This document shows, in pieces, positions 1-12,700 of a stretch of DNA of 64,000 bases. The DNA is taken from positions 2,728,001 to 2,792,000 of the forward strand of contig JANCIK010000010.1 in assembly GCA_028532985.1 (NCBI GenBank), read 5' to 3'. The notes under the pieces were generated by a model that made no database searches, had not been told where the DNA came from, and saw only the letters and a program-made list of their open reading frames with translations. Source of the DNA: Stropharia rugosoannulata (Eukaryota > Basidiomycota > Agaricomycetes > Agaricales > Strophariaceae). Positions within the stretch are counted from its first letter, which is position 1. Every line of letters starts with the position of its first letter. Made by a program: the position numbers and the translations under genes.

Positions 1-352
1 ATCCAGTCCACTTTGCAAATAAAATCATTGCACCTTGCATTCACACTAAACACAGGTTAGGAGAAGACACTGGCTCTTATCCCACGTCCATGTAAAGGTC
101 CGTCCCCGATTCCAGTTTCGTTTTTAATATACGGATTGTTCGACTTGTTCATAACACTTCGGAGAAGAGTAGTCTCAGTGAAAATGGTGCAGTCGGGCTG
201 TGTATCTGGAATTAATATGATGGATTGCCAGCTGTGACTGTTCTTCTCGACTGCACAGCCTGGTTTTTATTTCTCATATATAATACAGATGTCCGAAGGA
301 GACATCTTACGTTCAGTCTTGTTCAAGCGACCTACAAGATTATACCCCTACA
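1..352. other. Upstream region of the caspase-fusion gene
   Basis: No open frame that I can connect to a gene. It presumably holds the promoter and 5' UTR of the gene starting at 353. A weak TATA-like stretch (tatataatac) sits near 277-286, about 70 nt before that start. I see no repeat. Confidence 0.4.
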
Positions 353-3300
353 ATGGTTTCCCCAGAGTTGAAGGCATCCGAGCATGCCAACGATGTGAGT
401 GCCGGGCAGCAACCAAGGTAAATACTGATTTCTCACTAAAAAATTACCTGCGCCACAGGTATCTTTTGGACCCGTAAATGCACCTGGTCGTGGGCGGCGT
501 CATACTGGTCCTCCACCACACATGCACGGCGCCAGCGGCGAGGGAAGAAATCCGCGGCCCTCAAATTGCTCTCCACGGCGAGGGTATGTATGAGGCATCC
601 AGGCTCTAAATAGGTTCACTGATTGAACTTTCCAGGTCTAATGGGGAACGCAACCATGCGGAATGTACAATGTTCCACTCAGCACGCAATGTTGTTGTAT
701 CACACGCAACGTTTATGAGCCAGCAAACCGTCCATATTCACAGTATGTAATCATTTCTCTCAAGGAAAGACGGTAATAATTGGTCATACTTAGAGGAATC
801 CAATACGCAGTTAGGATCTGACGGTTCACAAGAAGCAGTAAGTCAATGTATCACGTATGTGAACTAGGTTCAATTATAATTTTATAATCTATATGTCCAG
901 TCTCAATCACCTTCGAAACCGGATAAAGAAAATACTTCCATTGGTCAACAGGAAACTGAGAGCTCTACTCGCCATCCGGTACAAAAGACTGATGCAGAGA
1001 TCTATCAAGAATTCATTGGCAAGTCAAAGGCTCGGGGGAATGCCCTATTCACTCCCCAGCCTTATTCGCAGTTACCCAAGGCCTATCGCGCGAAAGGGGT
1101 CTGTATTGGGGACGTAGGCGTGTTCACACCCGAGGGCGGTTTTGACTTTTTGTTCAACATACTCCTCTCGCCGTCGGATCCGACAAATCCTGCTGAGCTT
1201 CCGCAAGATTTTGCTCCATTAACACCTCCTTTAAAGCCTATGGACGTACGTAAATTTAAAGAGTATTCGTGTGGGAGTCACCTCTTGAGCCCTAATGTCT
1301 CCCCGGTTAAAGGGAAAACCTTAAAAAATTCGTGCGTTACATATAATCTTTTGTCTCTGCGGTACAGACTCTCATTCTATATCGAACTCAAGAGGAATGG
1401 CGTTCCAATCATTTGTTCCCGATGGAGCAATACTTCTTATGCCTGACGGTGCTTCAGCGGAAGAACTCTCGAATCTGCCTATATTTTACAAATACATCAG
1501 CGACAACGCACACAACTTCTATGACTTTGCCAGAAATGTGCGAGGTCGCGCGATTAAGAATGGGCAGCTACATGTCGTCTACGGGTGCCGAAAGACAACT
1601 TCATGGGGCATTGCAACGTTTACCGACACTTCCGATCTCCAGCTTGAGTTTCTGCCTGCTCATGACGCTGGAAGTAATATATCCTTTTCTTGGAACTATA
1701 CCTTGACGCGTGGCACAGCCCAGGTCAAGACAGGTCCGGATGCAGAAGATAGTGAAGACTTGGACGGGGTTGGGGATGGTGTCAGGCCCAAAAACCAGTG
1801 CCTCTTCGCTAGCACGCTCAGCATTCGGCTCGGCAGCAGACCTCGTAATAAACGTCAACATAAAGGCTCTTTAGCACAGACGGTCGATGACTGTGGCGAA
1901 TCAGGTTCTTCAATTCGGCCGACATCTCTCGACAATTCACAAATTTCAGAGTCTGGCTCTGGTTCTCTAAACGGGCTTGTAGACCTGTCGCCCAGCAACT
2001 TCGCAGTGAAAGGTAATATGTGCTTGTACGACGTGCCTTACGATACAGACGAGATACTTAGCGAAGAACACGATGTCGATAAATACGACAACGCAGTTAT
2101 TATCCAGCAAAATTCTTCATTTGTAGTGAGTTTTATTGACTATTATAACTCTTATTGTTATCAATGTTTCATAGTATCCCACTAGTCCGTCAGAGGTTTT
2201 AACAGAGTATCTACTGAGAGTGGTATGTCTATACCCCTAATAAATTGTCAAAGGCGGAGAGAAACTAAGTTTTCTCAGGTACCTAATGCTGCAGTGGCAT
2301 TAGCCAGCGATAGAGATCTGCCTGATTGCATATTATCTGTACTGTTCATTCTGCATTTATGAGGTCCAATAATTAACCAATTACTCAGGGCGATCGACGT
2401 ACACTCATTGACAAGGTCTGTGCACTCAATTCCATTCGTGAAGAGAATAGTACGTGAACAGACAACTATTTAATATTTAATATTTAATACCGTGCTAATA
2501 TATCCTACTAGATATAGTCTTCTTTGAACCCAAAGAATATTATCCACCGCAAGAAGAGATCGAGCATATCCTCCAACTAATAAATGTAGGCGAGTTTGAT
2601 GTTGAAAAATACCTTTTTGGGCCCCTCGGGAGGCGTTCACTGGACAAATTATGGCATAGAAACAATCTCTTGTTATCACTTAATCAACATAACACATGGC
2701 CCCTTCAAAGCTACCCACACCGACCATTATCTCTTGACCAGATCATGGATTTTTGTTCGAAGAGCGCTGAGGAGCGCCTCTCTTTGTCCTTCTCTCCCCG
2801 TCAATCTGTTACCGAGCTCCGACGCAAGTTAAGAGAAGAGCAAAACATAGCTCCGAATACAGCCCATGCACAGAACATAAGAAATCTTGCCGAGTCATTA
2901 TTCCTTCGATTTACCGGTTTCTCTCAACAGGACGATCTCGACGAGGCAATCTGGCTCTATGAACATGCTCTGACCGCGACGTCTGACCAAACCTACCAAC
3001 ATACGGAGGTACTGCATAACCTTTTAACCTCTCTTGCAGCCAGATATAGACTTTCAAAGCAGCCCCATGATTACAAACGGCTTGTTCAATGTAGTTGCTT
3101 ACAACGAAGTATGGATATCGACAAAATTCTGGCTCCAATTAGAAATGCCATGCCTACATCCATACCTCGGTCCATGCCGAATGAAATAGGCCAAGATACT
3201 GCCATTATGTGGAGAGGACGCAACAGGCTATTCGCTCTGTTGATTGGTATTAACACGTATAAATTACCTAGTATTCCCCAGTTGTCCGGCGCTGTCGCCG

Positions 3301-4492
3301 ATGCTCAGGCGATGCGCCAATACCTCGTTGACTCCCTCGGATATTCTGCACCTGACATGACACTTCTAGTCGACGAGTCTGCGACCAGGAACGCGATCAT
3401 TGAAGCTTTTCAAGCTCTGGCCATTGATACGCGGATACGGGAAGGAGAACCCATCTTGATCTACTATGCAGGTCATGGGTCACAGATAAACGTACCTGGA
3501 TCCATATCAGGAAGTTCTCAGGAAGTCCCTGAAGCTATAATTCCTTACGACTATAACACGACCCCTGGACATGAAGTACAAGCAATTCCAGACTCCACAC
3601 TCGAGCTATTGCTCCTGGATATAGCCAAAAGCAAAGGGAAAAACATTGTAAGTAATTGTATTACTCCTGAGGTCAACATTTTCTTATATGTTTAGACTGT
3701 AATTATGGATTGCTGTCGTTCGAAAACCCTTTTCGACCTGGATGGTGAAGCCTATCTTCGCGATTGCCCGCCACTGACACGATCTACTTGTCTGTATCAC
3801 GATGATACAGTGACATTGCCTCCCATTGGAGCTTACGGGGTCGGCATACCGAGATACGGCATGGGAAAGTCGCATATTCGTATTTCTGCTTGTAGCCCTG
3901 GAGAAACAGCATGGGAGGGCAAAGACGGTCGAGGAATCTTTACCAAGGCTCTTCTTACCCTCCTCAAGAGTACTGATATCCGTAATATGACTTACGAAAA
4001 TGTAATGGAAGGGTTGACCGGTTTGAATTCAAAGTAAGTGTGAATTCTACTCAGTCTATTATTTTGCGTTTTCTCACCACCTCAAGTCAAAATCCCCGGT
4101 GCGATGGTGTATGGAAGAACCATTACCTTTTCCGCTATGGTGACCCCCTGCCCTTGCAACCTCCTCTGAAAACTTGCCTGTTTAATATTCAGTCACAACT
4201 CCGAGACCTTCAAGAATCTCTGAACAATCCTAATGAGCTCGAGAGACCTCGTAAGAAGGCCAGGCTAAACCACACTACAGGCCGGCCAACCATATCTTAC
4301 ACTCCACTCGTCCGTTATAAAACCGTAAATATGACTGCGCCTTCAGATCTCGTGCGAAGTTTTCGGCTCCATACTTCCAATAATTTACACCTGGACATGC
4401 AACGCCAACGCAAGCGGTCAAGCAGAAAAAATCAAACAAATAGCCGAGAATATGTGATTGGCTACAACTCTTGCATCGCATTTCGCGCATAA
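353..4492 (+). CDS. Caspase-domain protein with novel N-terminal module and TPR-like region
   Basis: Twelve exons close in phase: 353-394, 459-583, 636-742, 794-837, 901-1249, 1368-2125, 2175-2222, 2279-2338, 2389-2449, 2512-3647, 3696-4033, 4087-4492 (about 1157 aa). The 1249/1368 junction is the least certain. Residues about 60-530 form a module with GDVGVFTPEGGFDFLFNI and YGCRKTTSWG, a pattern I associate with unnamed Agaricomycete proteins. Residues about 650-720 look like helical TPR-type repeats. A caspase (peptidase C14/metacaspase-like) domain starts near residue 770: LFALLIGINTY, then YYAGHGSQ (catalytic His about 853) and DCCRS (catalytic Cys about 917), then ISACSPGETAWE and QNPRCDG. 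The dyad is intact, though the usual DCCHSG reads DCCRSK. By analogy such proteins may act in regulated cell death or nonself recognition; that is inference. The C-terminal 100 residues are unrecognised and the stop is less certain than the body. Confidence 0.8.
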
Positions 4493-5244
4493 GGGACAAG
4501 GCCTGTATCCACTGGCGTAAGTTTCTAAATGAGCTCTATGTATACAGTGTCATACCGAGAGATGCGCGGACAGGATAATGAAAATGCAGCAAGGCATAAC
4601 AGGGCACGAAATAGGAGACGAGGACAAAGTTACACAATATATAATTCAGCAGGGATATCCCCCGCGAAAGAGGCGATCTGATGGTCTCAAATCTTCAAGG
4701 GAAAAGGGTGTGAGCAAGGCGGTACATGCGCTAGTATTTATTTCTGCCTGCTGTCCATTTATGGTATTATAATTTCCAAATGAAGCAGATGATCATGACA
4801 AAAAATAGTGACAAACCACAACATCAGCATGAGTTACGAGAGAAGTTGATAGTAATGCTATAAGTAGGCTGATCGATACATATACGGAGTGCTTACTAGT
4901 GCTTAGCATGGAATACGACTTCCAATCCCAGGGGAATGCTGTATATGAGAAGGTTGGACAGGCGGCGGCGTAATGGTCCTCTTTACATAATGTGCGTAAC
5001 TGTCGGCTTTATGTGCTTAGCGACACTGAGGACCGCCCCTATAGGAGTCAGGCGGACGGACACATGCACACCAATGGCATTTCCTCATGGAAAAGGCATA
5101 AAAGGTGCATATGGTTTTCTCTCAGGTGAAACAGTCGTTTCCTGATTAGCCAAAAGCCATTTTGCAAAGCAATCTGAATCACCCTCACGGTAGGCTAATA
5201 ACCAAGAAAGCCACAGCTGTATCTAGAGGCCGGTATCCTACAAG
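4493..5244. other. Intergenic region before Nudix copy 1
   Basis: Two short plus-strand frames (4578-4772, 4936-5145) lack splice continuity, family resemblance or a convincing start context. I treat the stretch as 3' UTR plus the promoter of the first Nudix gene. No repeat seen. Confidence 0.4.
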
Positions 5245-6042
5245 ATGGCTACTGAAAACCTTGACAAGGATCATACACACCACAAAGAAGAATCCCAGAC
5301 CTCTGTGCTGAGACCATTGTCCTGTTTCTCTAGCGGGAGTGTCCCAGACAGCAGCTGGGCATCCTCTGATTTCCTACTGGGTGTAGGCATGGTTATAATC
5401 CAACAAAACACTCACAAAATTGTAGTGGTCTACGACTCGAAAGACAAGTATTGGTTCTTCCCTCGCGGCCGGAAAGACATGGGGGAGACGCTGGAGCAGG
5501 CTGCTCTGCGCGAGGCGCACGAGGAGGTGTGTATCCCACTCACTTGCATAGCTTTCAGTGCACGAGCGCACCGACATTTGCTACAGTCAGGATATCGGCC
5601 GCAGCTGCTTCCACTCCTCCATAAGCCATGCCAGCCGGCACCACCTCACGATCGAGAAGCGATCTTCCGCCCCAGTACCGAGTCCGTTTATTTGACCTTC
5701 AGGTGGTGGGAGCCGCCTAAAAAAGCCCTTCTCGAAGAGCCTAAACCCAGCACCCGCGAATACCTCACGTTCTGGTGGGCGGGCCGGATTCCCGAAGATG
5801 CGGTACGTCTGACCCATGAGCGTATCGAGCCTTGCCAGGCCGACTGACCTCGTGTGCAGGTAAAAGAATCAGGAACCGGGATGTTAGACGAGCAGCACTA
5901 TGAGAGCCATTTACTGAGCTTCGAAGAGGCGATGAAACGTATATGGGGACAGGAAATTCCTGTCCTGCAATACGTTTGGATGCGCTACCAAGAAACTTTA
6001 GCTTGGGAGGGAGTCCGAGGGACATGTCCAAGAGACCAATAA
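5245..6042 (+). CDS. Nudix hydrolase, copy 1
   Basis: Exons 5245-5526, 5587-5802 and 5860-6042 give 226 aa. Nudix enzymes hydrolyse nucleoside diphosphates linked to another moiety (dinucleoside polyphosphates, inositol pyrophosphates and others); the substrate cannot be read from sequence. The Nudix box is assembled across intron 1: GRKDMGETLEQAALREAHEE then SGY, matching GX5EX7REUXEEXGU with the metal-binding REXXEE residues present. A lead-in strand (MVIIQQNTHKIVVVYDS) and WFFPRG precede it, as usual. The C-terminal third (EYLTFWWAG; ESHLLSFEEA; LQYVW) is shared with the copies at 6544 and 42394. No signal peptide or membrane segment, so probably cytosolic. The start ATG precedes a variable N-terminus; the paralogs also diverge there. 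Confidence 0.88.
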
Positions 6043-6543
6043 TGCCTGATAGCGTTCTGTCGTGTTGTCGATTGTACATCTTTGTTGCATGTAATACCAC
6101 CACGTCAACGTTACTGGAACTTGCGGTACACTTACAAGAGGCCGATTCTTTGCGTACAATTTTTAGAATTCATACAAATCTATCAGTGAGATCGGGATAC
6201 TTACAAGGGAACATCACTTGCCTGAATCTATAATTGTCTAGTACCGAGCGCATGCGAGAACTTTACTCTTCCATGCCGCTTTAGCCTTAATGTCCGATGT
6301 CGGGATTTTGCAGATTTACGGTAGTGCACAAGGTTATACAAGAAAGTATTAACTCGTACGTACACATCGATGCCGTCGGTATATGTGTGAGAGTCGTTGC
6401 TCGAGTCAACCAGTTCGGTACCTCAGCTTCCCATGAATGAAATCTTGGCTCCGACACAGTCGCCGACTCACTAATATAAAATAGAAGTCTAACCGGGAGA
6501 GTAGGTCAAAACCCAGGCATCCCTGATATTTTAGAGCGCAATA
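6043..6543. other. Spacer between tandem Nudix copies
   Basis: No supported gene. The long minus-strand frame at 6406-6885 is the antisense shadow of Nudix copy 2. It presumably contains the 3' end of copy 1 and the promoter of copy 2. Confidence 0.5.
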
Positions 6544-7347
6544 ATGTCTCGTTTCCTGAAGCTTTTTGGACTGCGACCGCGCGAGGATGATGTGGAGAGA
6601 CAAAAGCAAATCACGGCATCCGCGAAGCCACTGTCTCATTTCTCGAGCGGCAGCGTCCAAGACAGCCGTTGGTCGTCGCTCGATTTTCTGCTCGGAGTAG
6701 GGATGATTATAATTCAGCAGAATACGCACAAGATTGTCATGGTCCATAATCCAGTTGATGGTTGCTGGTTCTTCCCGCGCGGGCGAAAGGATACAGGCGA
6801 GACACTCGAGCAGGCTGCGCTGCGCGAAGCATATGAGGAGGTAAGAATCCATTATACGAGTTATGTGCGGTTCTTTTATTATCATGGCTGCGTGTATTTG
6901 ACAGTCGGGCTACCGCGTGCAACTTCTGCCGCTTCGTCATACGACTCGCCAGCCTGTCCCCGGGCCACCTGAAAGCCAGGTGACGCGAAGACTCAATACA
7001 GAGTCGATATACTTGACTTTCAAGTGGTGGAAGCCTGCCAGGGAGATCAACCCTGGGCAAGTTGAAGTTCCTGGCCACGAATATCTGACATTTTGGTGGG
7101 CGGGGCAAATACCCCAGGACGCGGTATGTAATGAAGCAAAGCCTTCTTGCAAGGACATATTTAATCACCCTTGTAGATCAGGGAGTTAGGCACGGGGATG
7201 CCGAACGAGCAGAGCTTCGAAAGCCATTTATTAAACATAGACGAAGCTATGGAGCGGGTGTTTGAAAACGAAAGACCCATTTTGAAGTATGTTTGGGAGT
7301 GCTATCAAGAAACACTGAACTGGAAGGGAGAAAACCAAGGACTGTAG
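6544..7347 (+). CDS. Nudix hydrolase, copy 2
   Basis: Exons 6544-6840, 6905-7123 and 7177-7347 give 228 aa. The gene is a tandem paralog of the one starting at 5245, about 500 bp downstream. The Nudix box is complete (GRKDTGETLEQAALREAYEE, then SGY after intron 1), so catalytic metal binding is likely retained. Both introns fall at the same codons and phases as in copy 1. It diverges at the N-terminus (MSRFLKLFGLRPRED) and in the linker before EYLTFWWAG. The tail has the same layout (ESHLLN, ILKYVWECYQETL). Substrate unknown; distant similarity to diphosphoinositol-polyphosphate or Ap4A-type Nudix enzymes is only a family-level guess. Confidence 0.88.
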
Positions 7348-7659
7348 ATTTATGGATCTCATTCTTGCTCTGACCTTGCTCTGACCCAGTTGATACAAAC
7401 TTATCAGAAGTAGTGCACAGTTTAATTAATTGGCGCGTACATGCCACTTTTGTTTTGACACGCTGACTACTATTAACAATGATACCGTGAAATAATGGGG
7501 CGCTAGTATGTCCAGCAAGCTGTATATGCATCAGGATTCACAGTACTAGGGAGTCAGTTTGAGGTCAGGAGCAAACATGCGCGCTTGGTAGCTTTGCTGT
7601 GTTCACAATGCACAGCCGCTGGCTCGGCAACGCCCGATCCTTCCTCTTCCTGCACCATC
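7348..7659. other. Spacer and promoter before TFIIE beta
   Basis: About 310 bp with no supported gene. It contains a CA/T-rich stretch and the 5' flank of the gene starting at 7660. The frame that extends upstream of 7660 has no better ATG. Confidence 0.4.
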
Positions 7660-9086
7660 ATGTCCAAGCTCGCAAAAGACGCTGCGTCCTTCAAGTCAAC
7701 GCTCCACCGCCAGGATTTCACCTCATGGCATTCTCAGCCAAAGCAAGCCACCCCTGCCGGCACATCTGGATCCTCCAGCGCTGGCGCTGGACTGGCTGTT
7801 GCGGGCGAGAGCTCCCACTCGCCGAGCCACAAGAAGAAGCGACCGAAGACGAGTGAGCGATGGACTTGAGAGTACTGATAGGGTCGACGCTCATGCGTTT
7901 ATGTGCGTCTCAGATATCGTGTATTCCCAACCCGCGGATACGGGAACAGGAACCAACATTAACACTCAGCTCGTGTATGCAGTAAACCATCTGAAGGTGC
8001 GCTATCACTTGAATCATTGTGAAACAAGTTCTGACTTTGCACAATGTTCTTTTGTAAAGGGCACCCCAAACCCCATGCGACTACAGGATCTTGCCATAGT
8101 CACCGAAACACCTCTAGACACCGACCCCGCCTTGCTGGAAAAGTTCAAGGCTCATGACAAGATCGCTTACGACCCCAAAACGGATTTGTACTCTTACAAA
8201 GTGCGTTTTTTCACCTACATATTTCTCCCAAATAATCTTTTGTTCGTTTCGGCAAATAGCACGAATACACCTTCCGCAGCAAAGCAGCGTTACTGACAGA
8301 AATCCAACGTCAAACGAGGAAAGGGGGCGGCATTTCGGTGAGAGCGCTGAAAGAAAGCTGGAAGGAAGCACCGCAGGCGATAGAAGAGCTGGAAAAGGAG
8401 GGCGAGGTGCTCGTGACGCGGACGGTAAAGGACGGCCAGCTCCGCATGGTCTTCTGGAACGAAATCAAGCCAATACCAGATAGCGGTGGGGTCCAGGTGG
8501 AGAAAGGTACGTTCTGTTCTCTTCATCCGAGATCCATTGGGGAGGCAGGCACCTGGCAGCGAATACCTGCGGGCGATCCTGTCCATAGGTTAGAGAAAGC
8601 GTGGATAAAGAATCCGCGCGAGGTAGGAGACTACCCCGGGGAGTGCTCTAGCAAGTTGCTGGAAGTGCAGAACTTCGGAGGGCTTTGCTAGACAAGCTAG
8701 CCCTCCTGCCTGTATTCCTTCTATCACCCCGCTAATAATCCGAGACCTCGTCCACCGTTTCATATGATGGACGGCACCGTTTTACACTATCAGCTTTTGC
8801 AACACGTTTTTAAAATATGTTATCACCTTTCTTAGAATTCCTCGACCTTTGGCATTCCCTCAAAGTGCCTACCGAGCCTGATCTACTGCGGCAACTTGCC
8901 TCCGAAGGCCTGCAAGTCACTGCTGCTGAATCGGTTGTTCCGAAGGCTAATGCGGGTACGGGCAAGAAGAAGGGCAAGAAGGGCGGCGCACCGAGGCAAC
9001 GCCAGGTGCGGATTACGAATACGCATCTCAAAGGGGAGATCGATCTCCAGCGAGACTATGCACAGCATGCCAGTGGCGCGAAGTAA
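7660..9086 (+). CDS. TFA2: Transcription initiation factor TFIIE, beta subunit
   Basis: Exons 7660-7852, 7914-7996, 8060-8200, 8260-8506 and 8836-9086 close in phase to 304 aa. TFIIE beta partners TFIIE alpha in the RNA polymerase II pre-initiation complex and helps recruit TFIIH. A basic Ser-rich N-terminus (SHSPSHKKKRPKT) is followed by two winged-helix units: about residues 70-140 (TQLVYAVNHLK; LLEKFKAHDKIAYDPKTDLY) and 140-220 (EYTFRSKAALLTEIQRQTR; GGISVRALKESW). Then come FLDLWHSLKVPTEPDLLRQL and a Lys-rich tail, as in fungal homologs. The intron at 8507-8835 is about 330 nt, five times the neighbours' length. It was accepted because G+AA restores an acidic residue before FLDLWHS; a cryptic exon inside it is not excluded. 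Confidence 0.9.
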
Positions 9087-9732
9087 GTGTAGGTGGGTGG
9101 GTACTGTGAAGTGTGTTAGGGGATACTTCTTAGAGACTATGTAATATATATCAAACGTTTAATGCCGTGTATCATTGACTATATAATACGAATAAATTGT
9201 GAGTTGTTAGACTTACAACTTACACTGTATGTCACACTTAACTTCCTTTGTCTGACTATCAAACGTGGGCACCAGTTGGATTTTGAACGTCCACTGTGTT
9301 GAGCATATCATTCCTTTTAGTACATAGGATTTCTTCGTTTGATATTTAGTAGCACCAGCCCAGTTAGAACTTCACCAACTTCCCAGACGCAGCAGTATCA
9401 GTCTCCTGCTTCAAAAGGAACGTAACACTGCGTATTTAATTTACGACGCAGGCCCTATATAATTTACAAAACTAATGTTAATGATGTGCACGGCTCTAAC
9501 TATCCACCGTAAAATAGGACTACTAACAACTGCTATAAAACCATTACCACAAAGAAAACAGCGAGGGCAAAGCAACGCATCCAAGGAAATAGAAAAACAC
9601 AACGGGTATGCAAAGAATCCAGCAGCAATGAATAAAAAAGAAAAAGAATACAGCGAAGAAGCAAGGGTGGAGGGAATAGAATGAAAACCTCGAGCCTGCA
9701 ATCAGTACGCATATATATGTTTACTCTAGTTA
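9087..9732. other. Convergent intergenic region, TFIIE beta / RasGEF
   Basis: This holds the 3' flanks of two convergent genes. It is A/T-rich with short frames on both strands and no conserved domain. No repeat or RNA gene recognised. Confidence 0.5.
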
Positions 9733-12700
9733 TTAATTCGCTGAAAGGTCAAGGGCGCGCTGCAACATGGTTGCATTAAGCCCACGCAGCCGCAGGCAGC
9801 GCTGGAACAAGCGCTTGTCTACATCAAAGTGCACACGACTTGCGAGGTGCTGGCCAGCCACAAGACTCTTGATCACCTCCGCAATTCTGCGCTGCTTGTG
9901 CACATTGATGAGTGGTTCCAAGTGCATGGATTCCGGAAGCGGGACAAGATTGGCAAACACCTCAGGATGTGCGGGCTGATCGAATATAGCGGTCTCCGCG
10001 TCGATACCGATGACGCTGTGGGGCGCTGTGGGGTCAATCAACGCTGGTAGCGTATTATGCCTGCGAAGCTGAGACAAGTATATTCCTGAAAGGTAAATAG
10101 GTTAGTGCATGTATTTATTTGTGCAGTCACTAAGGCACGCACCGATGAAGGGGATGCAAGATGTCGGGGGGAGGTTCTCTGTCCCAGCCTTACCACGGCC
10201 ACTCTGTGAATCACCGCCGCTGACAACTGACCCCGCCGGGTTACTGCTGTCGATCGGCTTCGCATCCACAATAGCTTCCACAATGCCTCTCATCAATTTG
10301 AAGTCGTCCTTACTGCTGGTAAGAGCATTGAGATCATCGTAAACGCGCTTTTCAAACATGCCAAGGCGGCTCCAGCCAGGTTTGCGCATTGCGTTTTGAA
10401 CAAAGGGATTACGCAGAGCTGTGATGACGGCCGTCATGGTGTGGAAATTGCTCATACCATACGATTTCTGAAAAGACAGGCTTCAGTCAATAAAATGGGG
10501 GCAAACGTACCAAAAGAGGATACATACCCAGGCCAGACGAATGAACCGGTTCACAAGGTGAGGCCGTTGTGCTGGCACAGTCAAGGCGATTTCCGATATC
10601 ACGAAAGATACCATAAGATTAAAGCGCGCCCGCAGAGCGGCAAGCGCAGTTGTCTTGACAGCATGCCGCCCTTCCACCTTCCATCGCGCGCGGTCTTTAA
10701 GGTATTGGGCCCAGTCAAGGACTTCAATATCTTCACACTCAATCCAGTCCTCACTAACAAGTTCTTCAAACTTGACACCCATGAACAGCTCGCGATCGAT
10801 CATGGCGAAATGGCGAGCCAGCATCTCCGAGGAATAATCAGCGATGAACGACTTATGGTATTGCGGTCCATCTATTTTGACCAATGGTGTGGGGTCCATG
10901 AGTGTGGGGACTGTCGAACTCAACGAAGACATCACTGAGGGCATTCTACTTTGCAGAATTTCGATCGGGACAGCGTCTTCGACAGCGGGCTTCGAGACCT
11001 TGCGTGCAACTGGAACAAAACCTGGCATTCCATGAGTATGATGCATAGTTAGCTTGGAATGGGTACTACCTTTTGCGTCATGATGATCCAGCTCATAAGA
11101 GTCGACTTTTAAAGGGCTCCCGTCGGCGCTATCCACGGTATCCGGTGTATCAATTTCATCAATGAAGCCTTCAACCTCATCTTCTGAGAAAAGGGAGCTC
11201 TCATACTCGTAATCACCGTTTTCCATCCGCTCGCGAAGATTTTTCACCCAGCCATCCACCTTCTCAGCCTTCTCCTGCTGGGTCTTGGGATTGATATGCC
11301 CTTCCAAGCGGCGCAGGGCAGCCTCGACGTCGCCATCTTCTTCGTCACTCATTGACTCAAAAGTTTGTTGCAGAGACTTCATCTGCCACTTGTGTATCGG
11401 TTTCGGGCCCGATGAATTGGGTGATACTCCGGAATGTGAAGATGCAAATGAATCGCGTATCCCTTCCTGAGTGACAATACCCATTGACGACACTTCGGAA
11501 CGACGGACAAACTCAAACTCTCGACGCATAGGCAACCTTCGCGGCGGCCTGCGAAGGCCGGGAGGATAGGCCGGATCTTCAGGGGGAAGTGAAGAAGTAT
11601 CAGATAAATCAAGATCGTCAATTGAGACGACGTCGAAATGCCACTGGTTATGATGGCCTGGGAACGTTGGCGGAAGTGGCCCATCTGACGTGAGTGGCGC
11701 ACCGAACGAGTCTGTAGATGACGAGCGGAATGAATACGCTCGACTGGTTTCTCCCTGTGGTTGGCCGTCCTCGATGAAGGTAGACTCCTCGCTCAGCAAG
11801 GATTGGGCATCATTACTGTGAAGTTCCTCAGCAGTGGAGGTTCCCGCGACCTCTACAACAGGCACTAATGCTTGTACAGCAAGTTCGGCAGTGTCCTGTA
11901 CTGGTGTTGCGTCATCCGAGCTGTTAAAAAATGTCGGGTTAACCTCTGACAACGGTGTCAGTTCCGAAGACTCTACAGCATATGCGAGAAGTACAGATGA
12001 ATCCTGTAAGCGCAGGGAGTGCATAGTAGAACTGTGGCGGGTATCCGGAACGGGTGGTGGGGTGGTTGGAACAGGGGGTATTGGGGGAATGTGCAAAATT
12101 GCAGGCGCTGGTATCGCGGGGGTTATAGTGTTAGCGGGAGGATTTGTGTTGGGGATATTAGGGGGAAGTGCAGGTTTCCCCAGGGGACCTGAAAGTTGAA
12201 GGAACCTGTGAACACCAGTGTCCGAGAGGAGATCTTGTGGAGCAATGACCCCCAAATCGAACGCAGATACGCTGACATTGGAAGCTACAACTGAGGGAGG
12301 GCGACTAGCACCTTTAGCATTCAAAGCACGTTTCCAACGTCCAAGCCGACCAATCGTGCGTACAAATGCTCGTGAAAGTGCACTGTGTTTCATGCCCAGT
12401 TGAACAGCTCCATTATGCAGATATTGAAGGTCAGGGTTGGTCGTAGGACCCGGGGCATGATCCGTGCGTTGCAATATAGTCAAGGAAGATAATGGGAGGG
12501 AATTAGGACGACTACCACTTAAATTGCCACCTAAAGCGTTTGCAGCTGACAAATGTGCATTAGCAGGGTCGCTGGGGAACCCAGGTATTGATTCGTCTGG
12601 TTTAGCTTCGTCGGCCAAGAAACCCAGATCGAGCTCGGATACATCATCTTCTGGAGGTGCTTTGCGCGTCGCCTCCGCAAAGCTCTTTCCCAAGAGTTGC

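Noticed and set aside
4578..4772. Short plus-strand frame after the caspase gene
   Set aside because: No phase-consistent splice joins it to the caspase gene, and it has no recognisable content.
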